NCBI GenBank assembly: GCA_007693535.1
Contig: REDK01000048.1
Span: 1-33,104 of the forward strand
Source: Chromatiaceae bacterium
GTDB taxonomy: Bacteria; Pseudomonadota; Gammaproteobacteria; Chromatiales; Chromatiaceae
DNA length: 33,104 nt
Reading direction: 5' to 3'
Positions within the stretch are counted from its first letter, which is position 1, and each line of letters begins with the position of its first letter. The notes beneath the pieces are model-generated. The model had not been told where the DNA came from. It ran no database searches and worked only from the letters and a program-made list of their open reading frames with translations. The position numbers and the translations under genes were made by a program. Below are positions 16,505 to 25,199 of the stretch, in pieces.

Positions 16505-18975
16505 TAATCTGCCGCGGCCGGCGCTGGCAGTAACCGCAGCGTCCCGATCAGATCTCCCGCCGGCCCGTTCCAGGGCCAAGCATGGCTGACGCCGGCCAGC
16601 CAGTCGTCGAGTTGGTCGCGGCGATAGGGCGAGAACCGATGACCGGATTGCCCCAGCGGCAGGCTGCCGCGCGTGGCACCCCAGTCGCCCGGCACGAACA
16701 CCACCCGAACCGCGGGGATGCTGCCGACCTCCCGCGGCCAATTCGGCGAGGCGTTGGCTACATCGATGGTCCCGCTATCACCGCCGCGGCCGATCGGCCC
16801 GACGTTGAAGAGCGGCCCCAGCAGGGGCTGACCGTCGAAGGCATGACGGAAGGTCAGGCGCCTTAGCCGGTCCAGCCGCTGATCACGGCGGTGCGGTAGC
16901 CGGTCCGCGAAGGCCGCCGCCGTCGCGTGCAGCGCCCGCGCCCAGACCGCGGCCGGCCCCCCGGCACCGTCTGGCCGCCCTGGCCAGAACGACGAGACAT
17001 CGCTGGCTAATGCCTCCTCCAGCGGCCCGTAGCTGAGGGGCGCCAGCGACATTAGCAGCCACAGCTCCGGCCCCAGCGCCTCCCCGTACAAGGCCTGATA
17101 GAGGGCCGGTCGCAACAGGGCGAAGAAGGCCGCCGGGCGACTGTGGTCGGCACAGTCGCCGTCCCAATCCAACAGGAACTCGGCGGCAATGCGCGCCGCT
17201 GCGGGGTCGCTGCGGGCGATCTCCGGCAGGTGCCGGCGCAGCGAGTCCAAATACAGCCGCGCCTGCGGGCTGTTGCGATCGCGCTGCATTCGCTGCAGGT
17301 CGTCGGCGGTCAGCAGTGGACCCGTGGCGGCGGCATCTAGGAGTTCGGTGATGCGCTGGGCGCGAAACGGCGGCAGCCAGCCATGTCCGAGGCGCGCCGC
17401 TGCTGCAGGCGGGAGCATGCGCTGATTGGCGCTAATCAGCCGCTGCGACGACGGATCGACCTGCCCCGGGTTGCTAGCCGCCGGCGTCAATCCATGCCAG
17501 CCATAGCCGGCCTCCCAGGCGGGCGCCGGAAAGGCGCCGCTGCCGCGTCCCCGCACCGGGTAGCGGCCGCTCATCTGCCAAGCGATATGGCCCTCGCGAT
17601 CGACGATGAGCAGGTTCAGCGGGGCATGCAGCAGGTCGGCGGTGGCCGCGCGCGCCGCGGCGATATCGGTCGCGGTATTCAGGCGCCAGAAGGCGACGAT
17701 GGCGCGCTCCGGCGCGTCGAGTACGGTACGTAGCGCAACATGCAGCCCGGGCGGCAGCGCCAGCGCTGGCAGGCCTTCCGGGTTGGTCTCGGGGGCTGCC
17801 AGTAACTCGTCGACCAGGACACCATGGCTGGTGCTGCGAATCACCAGCCGCTCCGGCTCGCCCCCGGCCACCGCGATCCGTTCCTCGCGCTCGTCGATCG
17901 GCGCCACCGCGCCGCTGGGACGCTGCACCCCACGCCCGTCGGGCGTGGCCCGCTCCAAGAATAGGTCTTGGACATCGGCGGCGCTGGCGGTGATGCCCCA
18001 GGCAAGGTCGGCGTTGTGGCCGATCAGCACCAGCGGCACCCCGGCCAGGGCGACCCCGGCCACATGCAGACCGGGCGCCTGCAGTTCCAGCTCGTACCAG
18101 ACCATCGGCATCGCCGGCAGCAGATGCGGATCATTGGCCAACAGGGCGCCGCCATCGGCGGTGCGCTCCCCGGTCACCGCCCAGGCATTGCTCGCCGCGG
18201 CGGGCGACATCAGCGCCGCGGCCGGGGCCGCCGGGGCGCTCCCCAGCAGGTTACGATAGTCCGGCAAGTCGCGGGCGTCCGCGGGCGCCGGCAGGCCCTG
18301 ATCGGTCGGGAACAGCTCCAGCGCCGCTGGCGTGCCAAGCCGGTTCGCCAGGCGCAGAAAGACCAGTTCCTCGCGCAGGTTCATGGCGTTGATCCAGGCC
18401 ATGTATTCGCCGATCACCAGACTGTCGGCCGCGCGCCAGGGGGCCGGCCGTACCCCGCTCAGCACGTATTCGAGTGGCAGGCGCCGGGTGGCCTGGGCCC
18501 GATAGGCATTGACCCCGTCAGCATAGCGCTCTAGCAGGCGCCGGTATTCGGGCTCCAGCGCCGCGAGCGCGGCCGCCGCCGCCCGCGGGAGTCCGATGGT
18601 GCGGAAATAGCGGTCCGTCCCCAGAGCAGCGGGGCCAAATACCTCCGCCAGCCGCCCTCCCGCCAGCCGCCGCAGCAGGTCCATCTGCCACAGCCGCTCG
18701 GCGGCGACCAGGTATCCTTGAGCGAACAGCAGGTCATCCACCGAGGCGGCCTGGATGCTCGGGACCGCATGCGGTCCGTACGCGACCCGCACCGGGGCCG
18801 CCAGACCCGGCAGCACCAGGGTCCCGGCATACAGAGGTTCAGCGCGTCGGGCGAACCAGGCAAAACTAGCGGTGGCCAGCAGGGCGCCAACCACCAGCAG
18901 GACCAGCGCGACCAGCAGCCAGGGCCGCCAAGCCGGACGCCGTGGTTGGAAAGCCGGGACCAGGGATCGCTTCAT
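16504..18975 (-). CDS. Penicillin acylase family Ntn hydrolase
   Basis: This 823-residue member of the penicillin G acylase/acyl-homoserine-lactone acylase superfamily is an N-terminal nucleophile amidohydrolase. It is normally cleaved autocatalytically into alpha and beta chains. The mature beta chain would begin at S262 (SNAWAVTGERT), preceded by a short Ala/Pro-rich linker that fits the spacer. The proposed alpha chain holds the conserved EYRRLLERYADGVNAY and LPLEYVLSG-like stretches. A hydrophobic segment (LLVALVLLVVGALLATASF) near 20-38 follows basic residues, so export or membrane anchoring is likely. The substrate is unknown; amides such as acyl-homoserine lactones are possible for the family. 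The ATG at 18975 follows GGGAGA by about 11 nt; an alternative ATG at 18993 overlaps that element. Confidence 0.93.
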   Translation of the reverse strand: MKRSLVPAFQPRRPAWRPWLLVALVLLVVGALLATASFAWFARRAEPLYAGTLVLPGLAAPVRVAYGPHAVPSIQAASVDDLLFAQGYLVAAERLWQMDLLRRLAGGRLAEVFGPAALGTDRYFRTIGLPRAAAAALAALEPEYRRLLERYADGVNAYRAQATRRLPLEYVLSGVRPAPWRAADSLVIGEYMAWINAMNLREELVFLRLANRLGTPAALELFPTDQGLPAPADARDLPDYRNLLGSAPAAPAAALMSPAAASNAWAVTGERTADGGALLANDPHLLPAMPMVWYELELQAPGLHVAGVALAGVPLVLIGHNADLAWGITASAADVQDLFLERATPDGRGVQRPSGAVAPIDEREERIAVAGGEPERLVIRSTSHGVLVDELLAAPETNPEGLPALALPPGLHVALRTVLDAPERAIVAFWRLNTATDIAAARAATADLLHAPLNLLIVDREGHIAWQMSGRYPVRGRGSGAFPAPAWEAGYGWHGLTPAASNPGQVDPSSQRLISANQRMLPPAAAARLGHGWLPPFRAQRITELLDAAATGPLLTADDLQRMQRDRNSPQARLYLDSLRRHLPEIARSDPAAARIAAEFLLDWDGDCADHSRPAAFFALLRPALYQALYGEALGPELWLLMSLAPLSYGPLEEALASDVSSFWPGRPDGAGGPAAVWARALHATAAAFADRLPHRRDQRLDRLRRLTFRHAFDGQPLLGPLFNVGPIGRGGDSGTIDVANASPNWPREVGSIPAVRVVFVPGDWGATRGSLPLGQSGHRFSPYRRDQLDDWLAGVSHAWPWNGPAGDLIGTLRLLPAPAAAD

Positions 18976-19021
18976 AGGCCGAGATTCTCCCATGCTGGCC
19001 AGCACGAGATACGCTGATCGA

Positions 19022-19038
19022 GCGGCTAGGCTAGCCGC
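19022..19038. promoter_or_regulatory. 17-bp palindrome upstream of the acylase gene
   Basis: GCGGCTAG (19022-19029) and CTAGCCGC (19031-19038) are exact inverted repeats around one central base. It lies about 47-63 bp upstream of the acylase start, where a repressor or activator site would be expected. No known regulator box is matched. Confidence 0.35.
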
Positions 19039-19221
19039 AGATCGGGACGGGTTCCGATGCCGTGGTCGCTGGATTCCTGCCCTGCTCGTGCTGACCAGCG
19101 ATCGCACCAGGGATGACTCGCGCCCCCCGCGGATACCGCCAGGACGGCCGCGTCCGATGGCCGTTGAGCCCCACCCCGGCGGCAACGCGCATGCACCACC
19201 AGCCGCATTCCCCATGGGTCG

Positions 19222-19325
19222 TGCCGGGCGTTAGCATGGGACACCTCCCCCCACACGACCTGAGAATGAGATATTTGACCTGCCAACGATGCCGGGCGTT
19301 AGCATGGGACACCTCCCCCCACACG
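19222..19325. repeat. Perfect 36-bp direct repeat pair with A+T-rich 32-bp spacer
   Basis: Bases 19222-19257 and 19290-19325 are identical over 36 positions. Each begins TGCCGGGCGTTAGCATGGGA and ends with a run of C and then ACACG. The bases directly before each copy differ (G and A), so the repeat ends there. The 32-bp spacer (19258-19289) is A+T-rich (TGAGAATGAGATATTTG within it), unlike its surroundings. A GACCTG hexamer occurs at 19257-19262 and again at 19277-19282. The second copy ends 14 nt before the ureE start. The layout mimics a two-repeat CRISPR array, but no cas gene or further repeats are present. A dispersed repeat or the remnant of an insertion element is more likely. Confidence 0.8.
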
Positions 19326-19339
19326 GAACCCGTTGGTCG

Positions 19340-19882
19340 ATGCACCTGAGCAACCCCTCCCCGCCGACCCTACCACTGCTAGCCCGCCGCGCTGCCGCCA
19401 TTGGGCCAGCCACGGCCCGGCTGGCCCTGACCTGGGAACAGCGCCAGCGCTCGCGGCTGCGCGCGCCGCTCACCGATGGGCGGCTGGTGGGCATCCTGCT
19501 GCCCCGTGGTCAGTGCCTGCGCGACGGTGATCTGCTTGCCAGCGAAGATGGGGCGCTGCTGGTCCAGATCCAGGCAGCCTCGGAATGCCTGTCCACTGCC
19601 CGCACCGAGGACCCTCTGCAGCTGGCACGCGCCTGCTGGCACCTGGGCAATCGCCACGTCGCGGTTCAGATCTCCCCGGGGCGACTGTCCTGGCTGCACG
19701 ACCACGTGCTGGACGCCATGGTTCGGGGTTTGGGACTCATGGTGACGGTGGTGATGGCCCCGTTCGAGCCGGAGTCCGGTGCCTATGCCGGCGGTCATGT
19801 GCATGGCGATGGGCGTTCCGATGGCCAGGGGCACGGACCGGGGGCCGACCATGGGCACGGGCATCCGGCCGCCGCGTCCTGA
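19340..19882 (+). CDS. ureE: UreE-like urease accessory protein (nickel chaperone)
   Basis: This 180-residue protein is a UreE-like metallochaperone, which delivers nickel for urease maturation. The C-terminal half carries the characteristic segment [12 protein letters not shown] followed by [15 protein letters not shown] and [17 protein letters not shown], including the conserved central histidines. The C-terminal tail is His/Gly-rich ([14 protein letters not shown]), as in many UreE proteins. The N-terminal half is the substrate-binding-like domain. The start is ATG 19340; an upstream extension to 19289 would run into the 36-bp repeat. Unusually, no other urease gene lies beside it in this window: the neighbours are an unrelated hydrolase and an opposite-strand ABC exporter. 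It could be an orphan remnant of a urease cluster or a chaperone for another metalloenzyme. Confidence 0.87.
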   Translation: MHLSNPSPPTLPLLARRAAAIGPATARLALTWEQRQRSRLRAPLTDGRLVGILLPRGQCLRDGDLLASEDGALLVQIQAASECLSTARTEDPLQLARACWHLGNRHVAVQISPGRLSWLHDHVLDAMVRGLGLMVTVVMAPFEPESGAYAGGHVHGDGRSDGQGHGPGADHGHGHPAAAS

Positions 19883-19980
19883 AGCAACCGCGGCAACCGC
19901 TTCCGCCCGACCCTCGGCGCGATGTGCGGCACCATGGGTCCTGACTCGCGGTGGCTTCGCCGCGGCACTGGCTGATGCGA

Positions 19981-21825
19981 CTACCAAGCCGCGGCTGGCC
20001 GCAGTTCAGCCGGCCGTTCCCAGCCCGGTCCCTGCGCCTGATCAGCGGAGAATTGCAACGCCGCCAGGCGCGCGTACAGTCCGCCGGCAGCGAGCAGCTC
20101 CTCATGGCGGCCAGCGGCGACGATGCGGCCCTGGTCCAGCACCAGGATGCGATCGGCACCGCGCACGGTGGCTAGACGATGGGCGATGACGATGCTGGTA
20201 CGCCCCTGCATCAGCCGCTCCAGGGCGTCCTGCACCAGTCGCTCGCTCTCGGCGTCGAGGGCGCTGGTGGCCTCGTCGAGCAGCAACAGGGCGGGGTCGC
20301 GCAGGATGGCACGGGCAATCGCGATGCGCTGGCGCTCGCCGCCCGAGAGACGCACGCCGCGCTCGCCGAGAAAGGTGTCGTAACCCTGCGGCAGGCGTTG
20401 CAGGAAGGCGTCGGCGTGCGCAGCGCGGGCAGCGGCGCGTACCGCGGCGTCGTCGGCCGCGAGCATCCCGTAGCGGATATTCTCCCAGGCGTCGGCCCCG
20501 AAGATCACCGGGTCCTGCGGCACGATAGCGATGTGCCGGCGCAGTTCGGCCGGGTCGAGGTCGCGCAGTTCGACGCCGTCCAGACGCAGGCTGCCCTGCG
20601 CGGGATCGTAGAAGCGCAACAGCAGATGGAACAGGGTGGACTTGCCAGCCCCGGATGGCCCCACCAGGGCCACCCGCTGGCCCGGGGTCATGTTCAGATC
20701 AATCCCGGCCAGGGCCGGTGTCTCTGGCCGCGCCGGATAACGGAAGACCAGACCGCGCGCCTGCACCCAACCGGTGACCGGTTGCGGCAGGGTCTTGGGT
20801 CGGGCCGGCGCGGCGATGGCAGGGACAGTCTCCAGCAGTTCCATCAGCCGCTCGCTGGCGCCGGCACCGCGTAGCAATTGCCCGGCGATGTCGCTCAGCG
20901 ATCCGACTGCGCCGGCCACGAGGATGGCATAGAACAGGAAAGCCGAGAGTTCGCCGCCGCTGAGATTGCCACGCAGGACCTCGTTGCCGCCGAACCAGAG
21001 CACCCCGCCGATGGCGGCGAAGGTCAGCAACGTGACCAGGCCGCTGAGCAGGGCGCTGTAGAGGGAGCGGCGACGGGCAGCGACGAAGGCGGCCTCGACC
21101 CGGTCATCGTAGCGGGCGCGGTCCACCGCCTCGTGACAGAAGGACTGCACGGTGCGGATGCCATGCAGGGCCTCGTCGATGTAGGCGCCGACATCCCCCA
21201 GGCGGTCCTGGCTCTGGCGCGACAGCCGCCGCACCCGATAGCCGATCAGCCAACTGGGTAGGATCACCAGCGGCACCCCGGCCAGCACCAGGCCAGTCAG
21301 GCGGGGGCTGCTGATCGCCAGCATCACCACCCCCCCGATCAGCAGCAGCCCGCTGCGCAGGGCCATGGCCAGGGTCGAGCCCACCACCACCTGCAGCAGG
21401 GCGGTGTCGCTGGTCAGCCGGGCGATGATCTCGCCGGTGCGGCTGGTCTCGAAAAAGCCGGCATCGAGCGCCAACACGCGGGCGAAGACCGCCTTGCGGA
21501 CGTCAGCCACCACCCGCTCGCCGATCCAGTTGAGCAGATAGCTGCGCAGCATGATGGCGAGGGACAGACCGGCGACCACTGCCAGGAAGATCAGCAGCTC
21601 CTCATCCAGCATCGCAGGCGAACCGCTGCTTAGGCCATCGTCCACCACGGCCTGAATCACCTGCCCGAAGGCGAGCAGCCCCCCAGCAGCCAGCACTAGG
21701 GCAAGCAGAGCCAGCAACAGTTGGCCGGCATAGGGCCAGGTAAAACGCAGCAGGCGCAGCAGCGGGCGGACGTTGGTACTACGCGGCCGGTCCTGGGGGC
21801 CGGCGGCATCCTGTTGGGGCGACAT
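19981..21825 (-). CDS. ABC exporter, fused membrane and ATPase domains (MsbA-like)
   Basis: This half-size ABC exporter of 614 residues probably works as a homodimer in the inner membrane. Residues about 30-330 form the six-helix transmembrane domain, with intracellular coupling segments such as FFETSRTGEIIARLTSDT. The ATPase domain has Walker A at 389-396 (GPSGAGKS), the signature LSGGE at 493-497, Walker B LLLLDEAT at 513-520 and the switch histidine H549. The substrate is not predictable; MsbA-like exporters handle lipids or hydrophobic compounds. The ATG at 21825 is supported by AGGACC five nucleotides upstream. It converges with ureE across a 98-bp gap that shows no good terminator. Confidence 0.92.
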   Translation of the reverse strand: MSPQQDAAGPQDRPRSTNVRPLLRLLRFTWPYAGQLLLALLALVLAAGGLLAFGQVIQAVVDDGLSSGSPAMLDEELLIFLAVVAGLSLAIMLRSYLLNWIGERVVADVRKAVFARVLALDAGFFETSRTGEIIARLTSDTALLQVVVGSTLAMALRSGLLLIGGVVMLAISSPRLTGLVLAGVPLVILPSWLIGYRVRRLSRQSQDRLGDVGAYIDEALHGIRTVQSFCHEAVDRARYDDRVEAAFVAARRRSLYSALLSGLVTLLTFAAIGGVLWFGGNEVLRGNLSGGELSAFLFYAILVAGAVGSLSDIAGQLLRGAGASERLMELLETVPAIAAPARPKTLPQPVTGWVQARGLVFRYPARPETPALAGIDLNMTPGQRVALVGPSGAGKSTLFHLLLRFYDPAQGSLRLDGVELRDLDPAELRRHIAIVPQDPVIFGADAWENIRYGMLAADDAAVRAAARAAHADAFLQRLPQGYDTFLGERGVRLSGGERQRIAIARAILRDPALLLLDEATSALDAESERLVQDALERLMQGRTSIVIAHRLATVRGADRILVLDQGRIVAAGRHEELLAAGGLYARLAALQFSADQAQGPGWERPAELRPAAAW

Positions 21826-22148
21826 GCAAAGGTCCTGCGAACGCGAGATGGCAGGTTGGACCGGCGCCAGGCGTCAGGTTCCGGTGGCGACGATGGCGGC
21901 CGCCGGCGGCAATCCGCCCGCGGCGGCTGGCGGGCCGGGCGAGCGCAAGAGCCGGCGCTGGAGCGGACGGCAGCGCTACAGCGCTGCAGGGCGGTCGCTG
22001 CTGCGCTCGGCGGCAACAACTCGCCCTGAGGTGAGGGGCAGACCCGGGGCGACCCGGGGTATCATCCTGGACGCGCGGCGGGTACCCGCGTATTGCCAGC
22101 AGCCGCGCGCTGGCGTTCAGGCCCCGGTGGGGCGCGGATGACTGAGGC
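21826..22148. other. 323-bp gap upstream of the ABC exporter, no gene
   Basis: I see no coding region. Two minor structures are present: CAGCGCT (21971-21977) with AGCGCTG (21980-21986) forms a 7-bp inverted repeat, and GACCCGGGGC/GACCCGGGGT repeats in tandem at 22041-22060. Neither matches a known element. Confidence 0.4.
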
Positions 22149-22385
22149 TCATGCGCGCAGTAGTTCGTAGAGTCGATCCTTCAGCAGCAGGCGTTCCTTC
22201 TTGAGGTCTTCGATCGTCTCATCGGCAACGGGAATCCCGAGTTCTTCGAGCTGCCGGACCTTGGCGTCGAGGGCGTCGTAGTCATCCATCAGCGTCGCGA
22301 AAAGTGGGTCTTGCGCGCGCATTACGTCGATCCTGCTCGCGAGATCGGGGAATTCGTGGACCAAGTCATGGGTTTCGCCAAGCAT
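22149..22385 (-). CDS. YdcH family (DUF465) small protein
   Basis: This 78-residue protein is of the YdcH/DUF465 family, which is widespread in proteobacteria and of unknown function. Its sequence is almost entirely helical, with a typical start (HDLVHEFPDL) and a charged C-terminal half (DLKKERLLLKDRLYELL) suited to coiled-coil or dimer formation. The ATG at 22385 gives the normal family length; a longer frame to 22487 adds unlike residues. It has no signal peptide, so it should be cytoplasmic. Its relation to the flanking Skp-like and ABC genes is not clear. Confidence 0.85.
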   Translation of the reverse strand: MLGETHDLVHEFPDLASRIDVMRAQDPLFATLMDDYDALDAKVRQLEELGIPVADETIEDLKKERLLLKDRLYELLRA

Positions 22386-22703
22386 CGTTCTGCGATCCTC
22401 CGAGGCAACGGCACCAGACCGGCGCCGGTTGGGCGATGAGGGGCCGCGACAGGCATCAGCCTGTTGCCACCACGGGGCCGAAGGCATCGACGCCCGCGCC
22501 CTGATTGTAGCCTAGCGGTCACAGTGGCGAACCGACACTGCCGCGCCAAACCCTGACCTGGGTTAGCAAAACGGCGCCAAAACCCTGCCAGTGGTCAGGA
22601 CTCCCTGCCGGTCAGCGGATGCCCGCCAGTGACCGCCGTGCCGCGCGCCGATGGCCGGCTGCGGTCGCTGATCGGTGCCGCCGAGACCGGTACGCGCCCG
22701 CCC
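22386..22703. promoter_or_regulatory. 318-bp gap with a -10-like element for ydcH
   Basis: No gene is supported. On the minus strand a TACAAT hexamer (plus-strand ATTGTA at 22504-22509) lies about 120 nt upstream of the ydcH start and matches the -10 consensus at five of six positions. A good -35 partner at 16-18 nt is lacking. Confidence 0.25.
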
Positions 22704-23234
22704 TCAGCGGCCACGCGCGTTCATCGCCGCGATCACCGCGTCGGTGATCTCCGCCGCCTCGTCCACGTAGATCGCGTTGATCTGACCGGCCTCGAAGACC
22801 AGCGCGAGCTTCTTCTGCTTGGCGACCGCGATGACTGCCTGGCGCGCTGGCTCGATCAGCTTGCGGCCCTCCTCCTGCTGCGCCTGCATCACCTCGCGCT
22901 GGACCGCCTCGAAGTCCTGCTCCAGGCGCTCGATGCGGTCCTTGATCTCACGCTCGGTCTTTTCCACTTGGGCAGTGCTCATCAAGGGCTTATCGCGATC
23001 CAGTTGCGCCTGCATCCGGCGGATAGCCAGCTCCTCCTCGGCAAACGGCTGCTGTCGCTCGCTGAAGCGCTGTTCCAAGCGCTGTTGGGCGGCCTGGCCC
23101 ATCGCGCTCTCCTGCAGCACCCGCTCCATGTCCACGTAACCGATCCCTTGGGCCAGGGCGATGGACGGCAACAACGCCAGCAGGGACAGGCGCGCAAGGC
23201 CGCTGACGGCACGGCGGACGCGGGTTCGACTCAT
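22704..23234 (-). CDS. OmpH/Skp family periplasmic chaperone
   Basis: This 176-residue protein belongs to the OmpH/Skp family, periplasmic chaperones that hold outer-membrane proteins during transit. The signal peptide (SLLALLPSIALA) is followed by the family start GIGYVDMERVLQES. A long charged coiled-coil (about 55-130) precedes a C-terminal LVFEAGQINAIYVDEAAEIT segment. Skp usually lies between bamA and lpxD; here it stands alone between ydcH and the divergent DUF2058 gene. This may be an additional paralog. The ATG at 23234 has a GGAGG about 7 nt upstream. Confidence 0.9.
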   Translation of the reverse strand: MSRTRVRRAVSGLARLSLLALLPSIALAQGIGYVDMERVLQESAMGQAAQQRLEQRFSERQQPFAEEELAIRRMQAQLDRDKPLMSTAQVEKTEREIKDRIERLEQDFEAVQREVMQAQQEEGRKLIEPARQAVIAVAKQKKLALVFEAGQINAIYVDEAAEITDAVIAAMNARGR

Positions 23235-23453
23235 CGGGGCCTCCAGGGCAGGAACAGGGAGCGGCAGGCGGCGCGGCAGGGGCCGGGAGCGGTCACGGCA
23301 GCCGCACCCGCCAACGCAAATTCCCCTGATTCTAACCGCTGTTGCCGGACCGGGGACAGGCGCCGCAACCACGGACAGGGAGATCGGCCGGCGCCGGGGC
23401 GCTACAATCCACCGAGTCATCTCATTCGGCCGCAAGCGGAGGCACGCAGAGGC

Positions 23454-23984
23454 ATGGCAAATTCCCTTCAGGAGCAATTGCTGAAGGCCGGGCTGGTCAG
23501 CGAGCAGCGGCTCAAAGAGACCAAGGCCGGCAAGCACAAACAGCGCCGTAAGGGTGCTCCGCCGGCTGCCGAAGCGGGGCGGCGCATAGCGGCTCAGGCG
23601 GCGGCCGAGAAGCAGCGCCGCGACCGCGAACTCAACCGTCAGCGCGACGAGGAGGCGCGCCGCAAGGCCGAGGTCGTGGCCCTTTGGCAACTGGTCCGCG
23701 ACAGCCGCCTACCCCGCGAGCGCGCCGACATCGCCTACAACTTCACCGACGGCAGCGCCCTGAAGCGGCTCTATGTGAACGCCGAGCAGCAGCGGGGGGT
23801 AGTCGACGGCACCCTGGCCATCGTCCGTCACGACGGCTTCTACGCCCTGGTTCCAGCCGCCGTCGCCGAGCGTTGCGCCGAGCACGACCCCGCGCTGGTG
23901 GTGGTCCGGAACCGCCCCGGCGAGGACGACCGCGGCAACGACGACTATGCCGAGTACCAGGTGCCGGATGATCTGATGTGGTGA
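23454..23984 (+). CDS. DUF2058 family (YaiL-like) protein
   Basis: This cytoplasmic protein of 176 residues starts MANSLQEQLLKAGLV, the standard beginning of the DUF2058/YaiL family. A very charged, probably helical, Lys/Arg-rich segment follows (about 20-75). The C-terminal part contains the family motif ADIAYNFTDGSALKRLYVN. YaiL-like proteins have been described as nucleoprotein or polysome-associated, but no clear role is established. The ATG at 23454 has GGAGG about 10 nt upstream, and a -10-like TACAAT lies at 23403-23408. It is divergent from the Skp-like gene. Confidence 0.92.
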   Translation: MANSLQEQLLKAGLVSEQRLKETKAGKHKQRRKGAPPAAEAGRRIAAQAAAEKQRRDRELNRQRDEEARRKAEVVALWQLVRDSRLPRERADIAYNFTDGSALKRLYVNAEQQRGVVDGTLAIVRHDGFYALVPAAVAERCAEHDPALVVVRNRPGEDDRGNDDYAEYQVPDDLMW

Positions 23985-24114
23985 GGCGGATCTGCTGCAC
24001 CCCCAGCCAGCGTCGGATGACCTGGCGTCAGGATGCTGCCAGCGGTCATGGTGCGGCCGGGCGCAGGTGTCCTGGACTGCGCGGTGGTCTGCAGAGCGAC
24101 CAACCACCTCGCGC

Positions 24115-25194
24115 TCAATTCCCCGGGATCACCGCCTGCAGGTGCGCCAGCACCCGCTCCTCTAACCAATAGAGCGGACGCCAGGGCCGGTGGCCGGCGA
24201 TAAAGCCGACATGCCCGCCGTGCGTGGCCAGTTCCAGCGTGATCCCGGGGCCGAGTTCATGCGCGCAGGGCAGACTCTGGGGAAACAGGAAGGGATCATC
24301 GCGCGCCTGGATGATCAGGGTCGGGGTGTGGATGGTAGGCAGGAACTGGCGGCAGGCGCAGCGGCGATAATAGTCGTAGGCGCCGGCGAAGCCATGCAGC
24401 GGGGCGGTGATGCGATCGTCGAAGTCATTGAAGTCGCCAATCGCGTCCAGGTCCACCGCGAGCGGGGCCGCCCGCGTGTGGAACTTGCGCCGATAGCCGG
24501 CCTTGAGCCGGCCGAGCAGATGCCGGCGATAGATGCGCGAGAGGCCCAGGTTCAGCCGCAGCATCGCATCGCGCAAGACGAACGGCACCGAGATGGCGAT
24601 GGCCTGGGGAATCTGTGGATCGACGCGCTCGCCCAGGTACTTGAGCAGCAGATTGCCCCCCAGGGAGAACCCCACCGCGGCGGCGGGCAGGCCCTCGGCA
24701 TCGGCCGCCAGCGCGGTGAGTACCGCCATCAGGTCTTCGGTTGCCCCGGAATGATAGGAGCGGTCGAGCCGATTGGGTTCGCTGCCGGTCCCGCGCAGGT
24801 GCATGAAGACTGGGGTGAAGCCGGCGACGGCCAGCCGCGCGAACAGCGACCCGGCATAGTGGGAGCGCAGATCGCCCTCGAGGCCGTGGATGATCAGCAC
24901 CCGGGGGCCACGGCGCGGGCCACTCGACAACTCGATGAAGTCGCCGTCGGCCAGCTCGATGCGCCGCTGCTGCACTGGCGGGCGCGACCGGGCCTGCGGC
25001 CGCACCAGGCTCGGCCAGAGGGTCTGCAGATGCGCCCCTGGCAGCCACCAGGCCGGACGGAAGCGGCTGGGGACGATACGTCCAACGCGCTGCCCGGACC
25101 TTGGCATCGGGACTGGCCCGTGCCCGGGCTTGGGCTCGGCCTGGAAAGCGGCAGTGGACTCGGAGTGGTCCGGTAAGCGCTTGCTGGCATCCAT
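24115..25194 (-). CDS. yheT: YheT-type alpha/beta hydrolase
   Basis: This protein of about 360 residues is of the YheT/UPF0017 esterase group. The sequence has the hallmark VLIIHGLEGDLRSHYAGSLF and the proline-rich entry WWLPGAHLQTLWPSL. The nucleophile elbow GFSLGG contains the serine (S180 counted from GTG 25203). The acid is probably in QARDDPFL, and the histidine is in THGGHVGF. Bacterial YheT is a predicted hydrolase of unknown substrate. ATG 25194 is used here; GTG 25203 is an alternative that overlaps the preceding ABC gene's stop as GTGA. The tight arrangement suggests translational coupling with the ABC exporter. Confidence 0.9.
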   Translation of the reverse strand: MDASKRLPDHSESTAAFQAEPKPGHGPVPMPRSGQRVGRIVPSRFRPAWWLPGAHLQTLWPSLVRPQARSRPPVQQRRIELADGDFIELSSGPRRGPRVLIIHGLEGDLRSHYAGSLFARLAVAGFTPVFMHLRGTGSEPNRLDRSYHSGATEDLMAVLTALAADAEGLPAAAVGFSLGGNLLLKYLGERVDPQIPQAIAISVPFVLRDAMLRLNLGLSRIYRRHLLGRLKAGYRRKFHTRAAPLAVDLDAIGDFNDFDDRITAPLHGFAGAYDYYRRCACRQFLPTIHTPTLIIQARDDPFLFPQSLPCAHELGPGITLELATHGGHVGFIAGHRPWRPLYWLEERVLAHLQAVIPGN

Positions 25195-25199
25195 CGTGG

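Noticed and set aside
19222-19325. Two-repeat mini-CRISPR array (36-bp repeat, 32-bp spacer).
   Set aside because: Only two repeats, no cas genes in the window, no typical repeat palindrome or GAAAC end, and the spacer is A+T-rich in a way that suits a mobile-element remnant.
23221-23236. A GGTTCGACTC sequence resembling a tRNA T-loop.
   Set aside because: It overlaps the start of the Skp-like gene, and no acceptor stem, anticodon arm or 3' partner is found.
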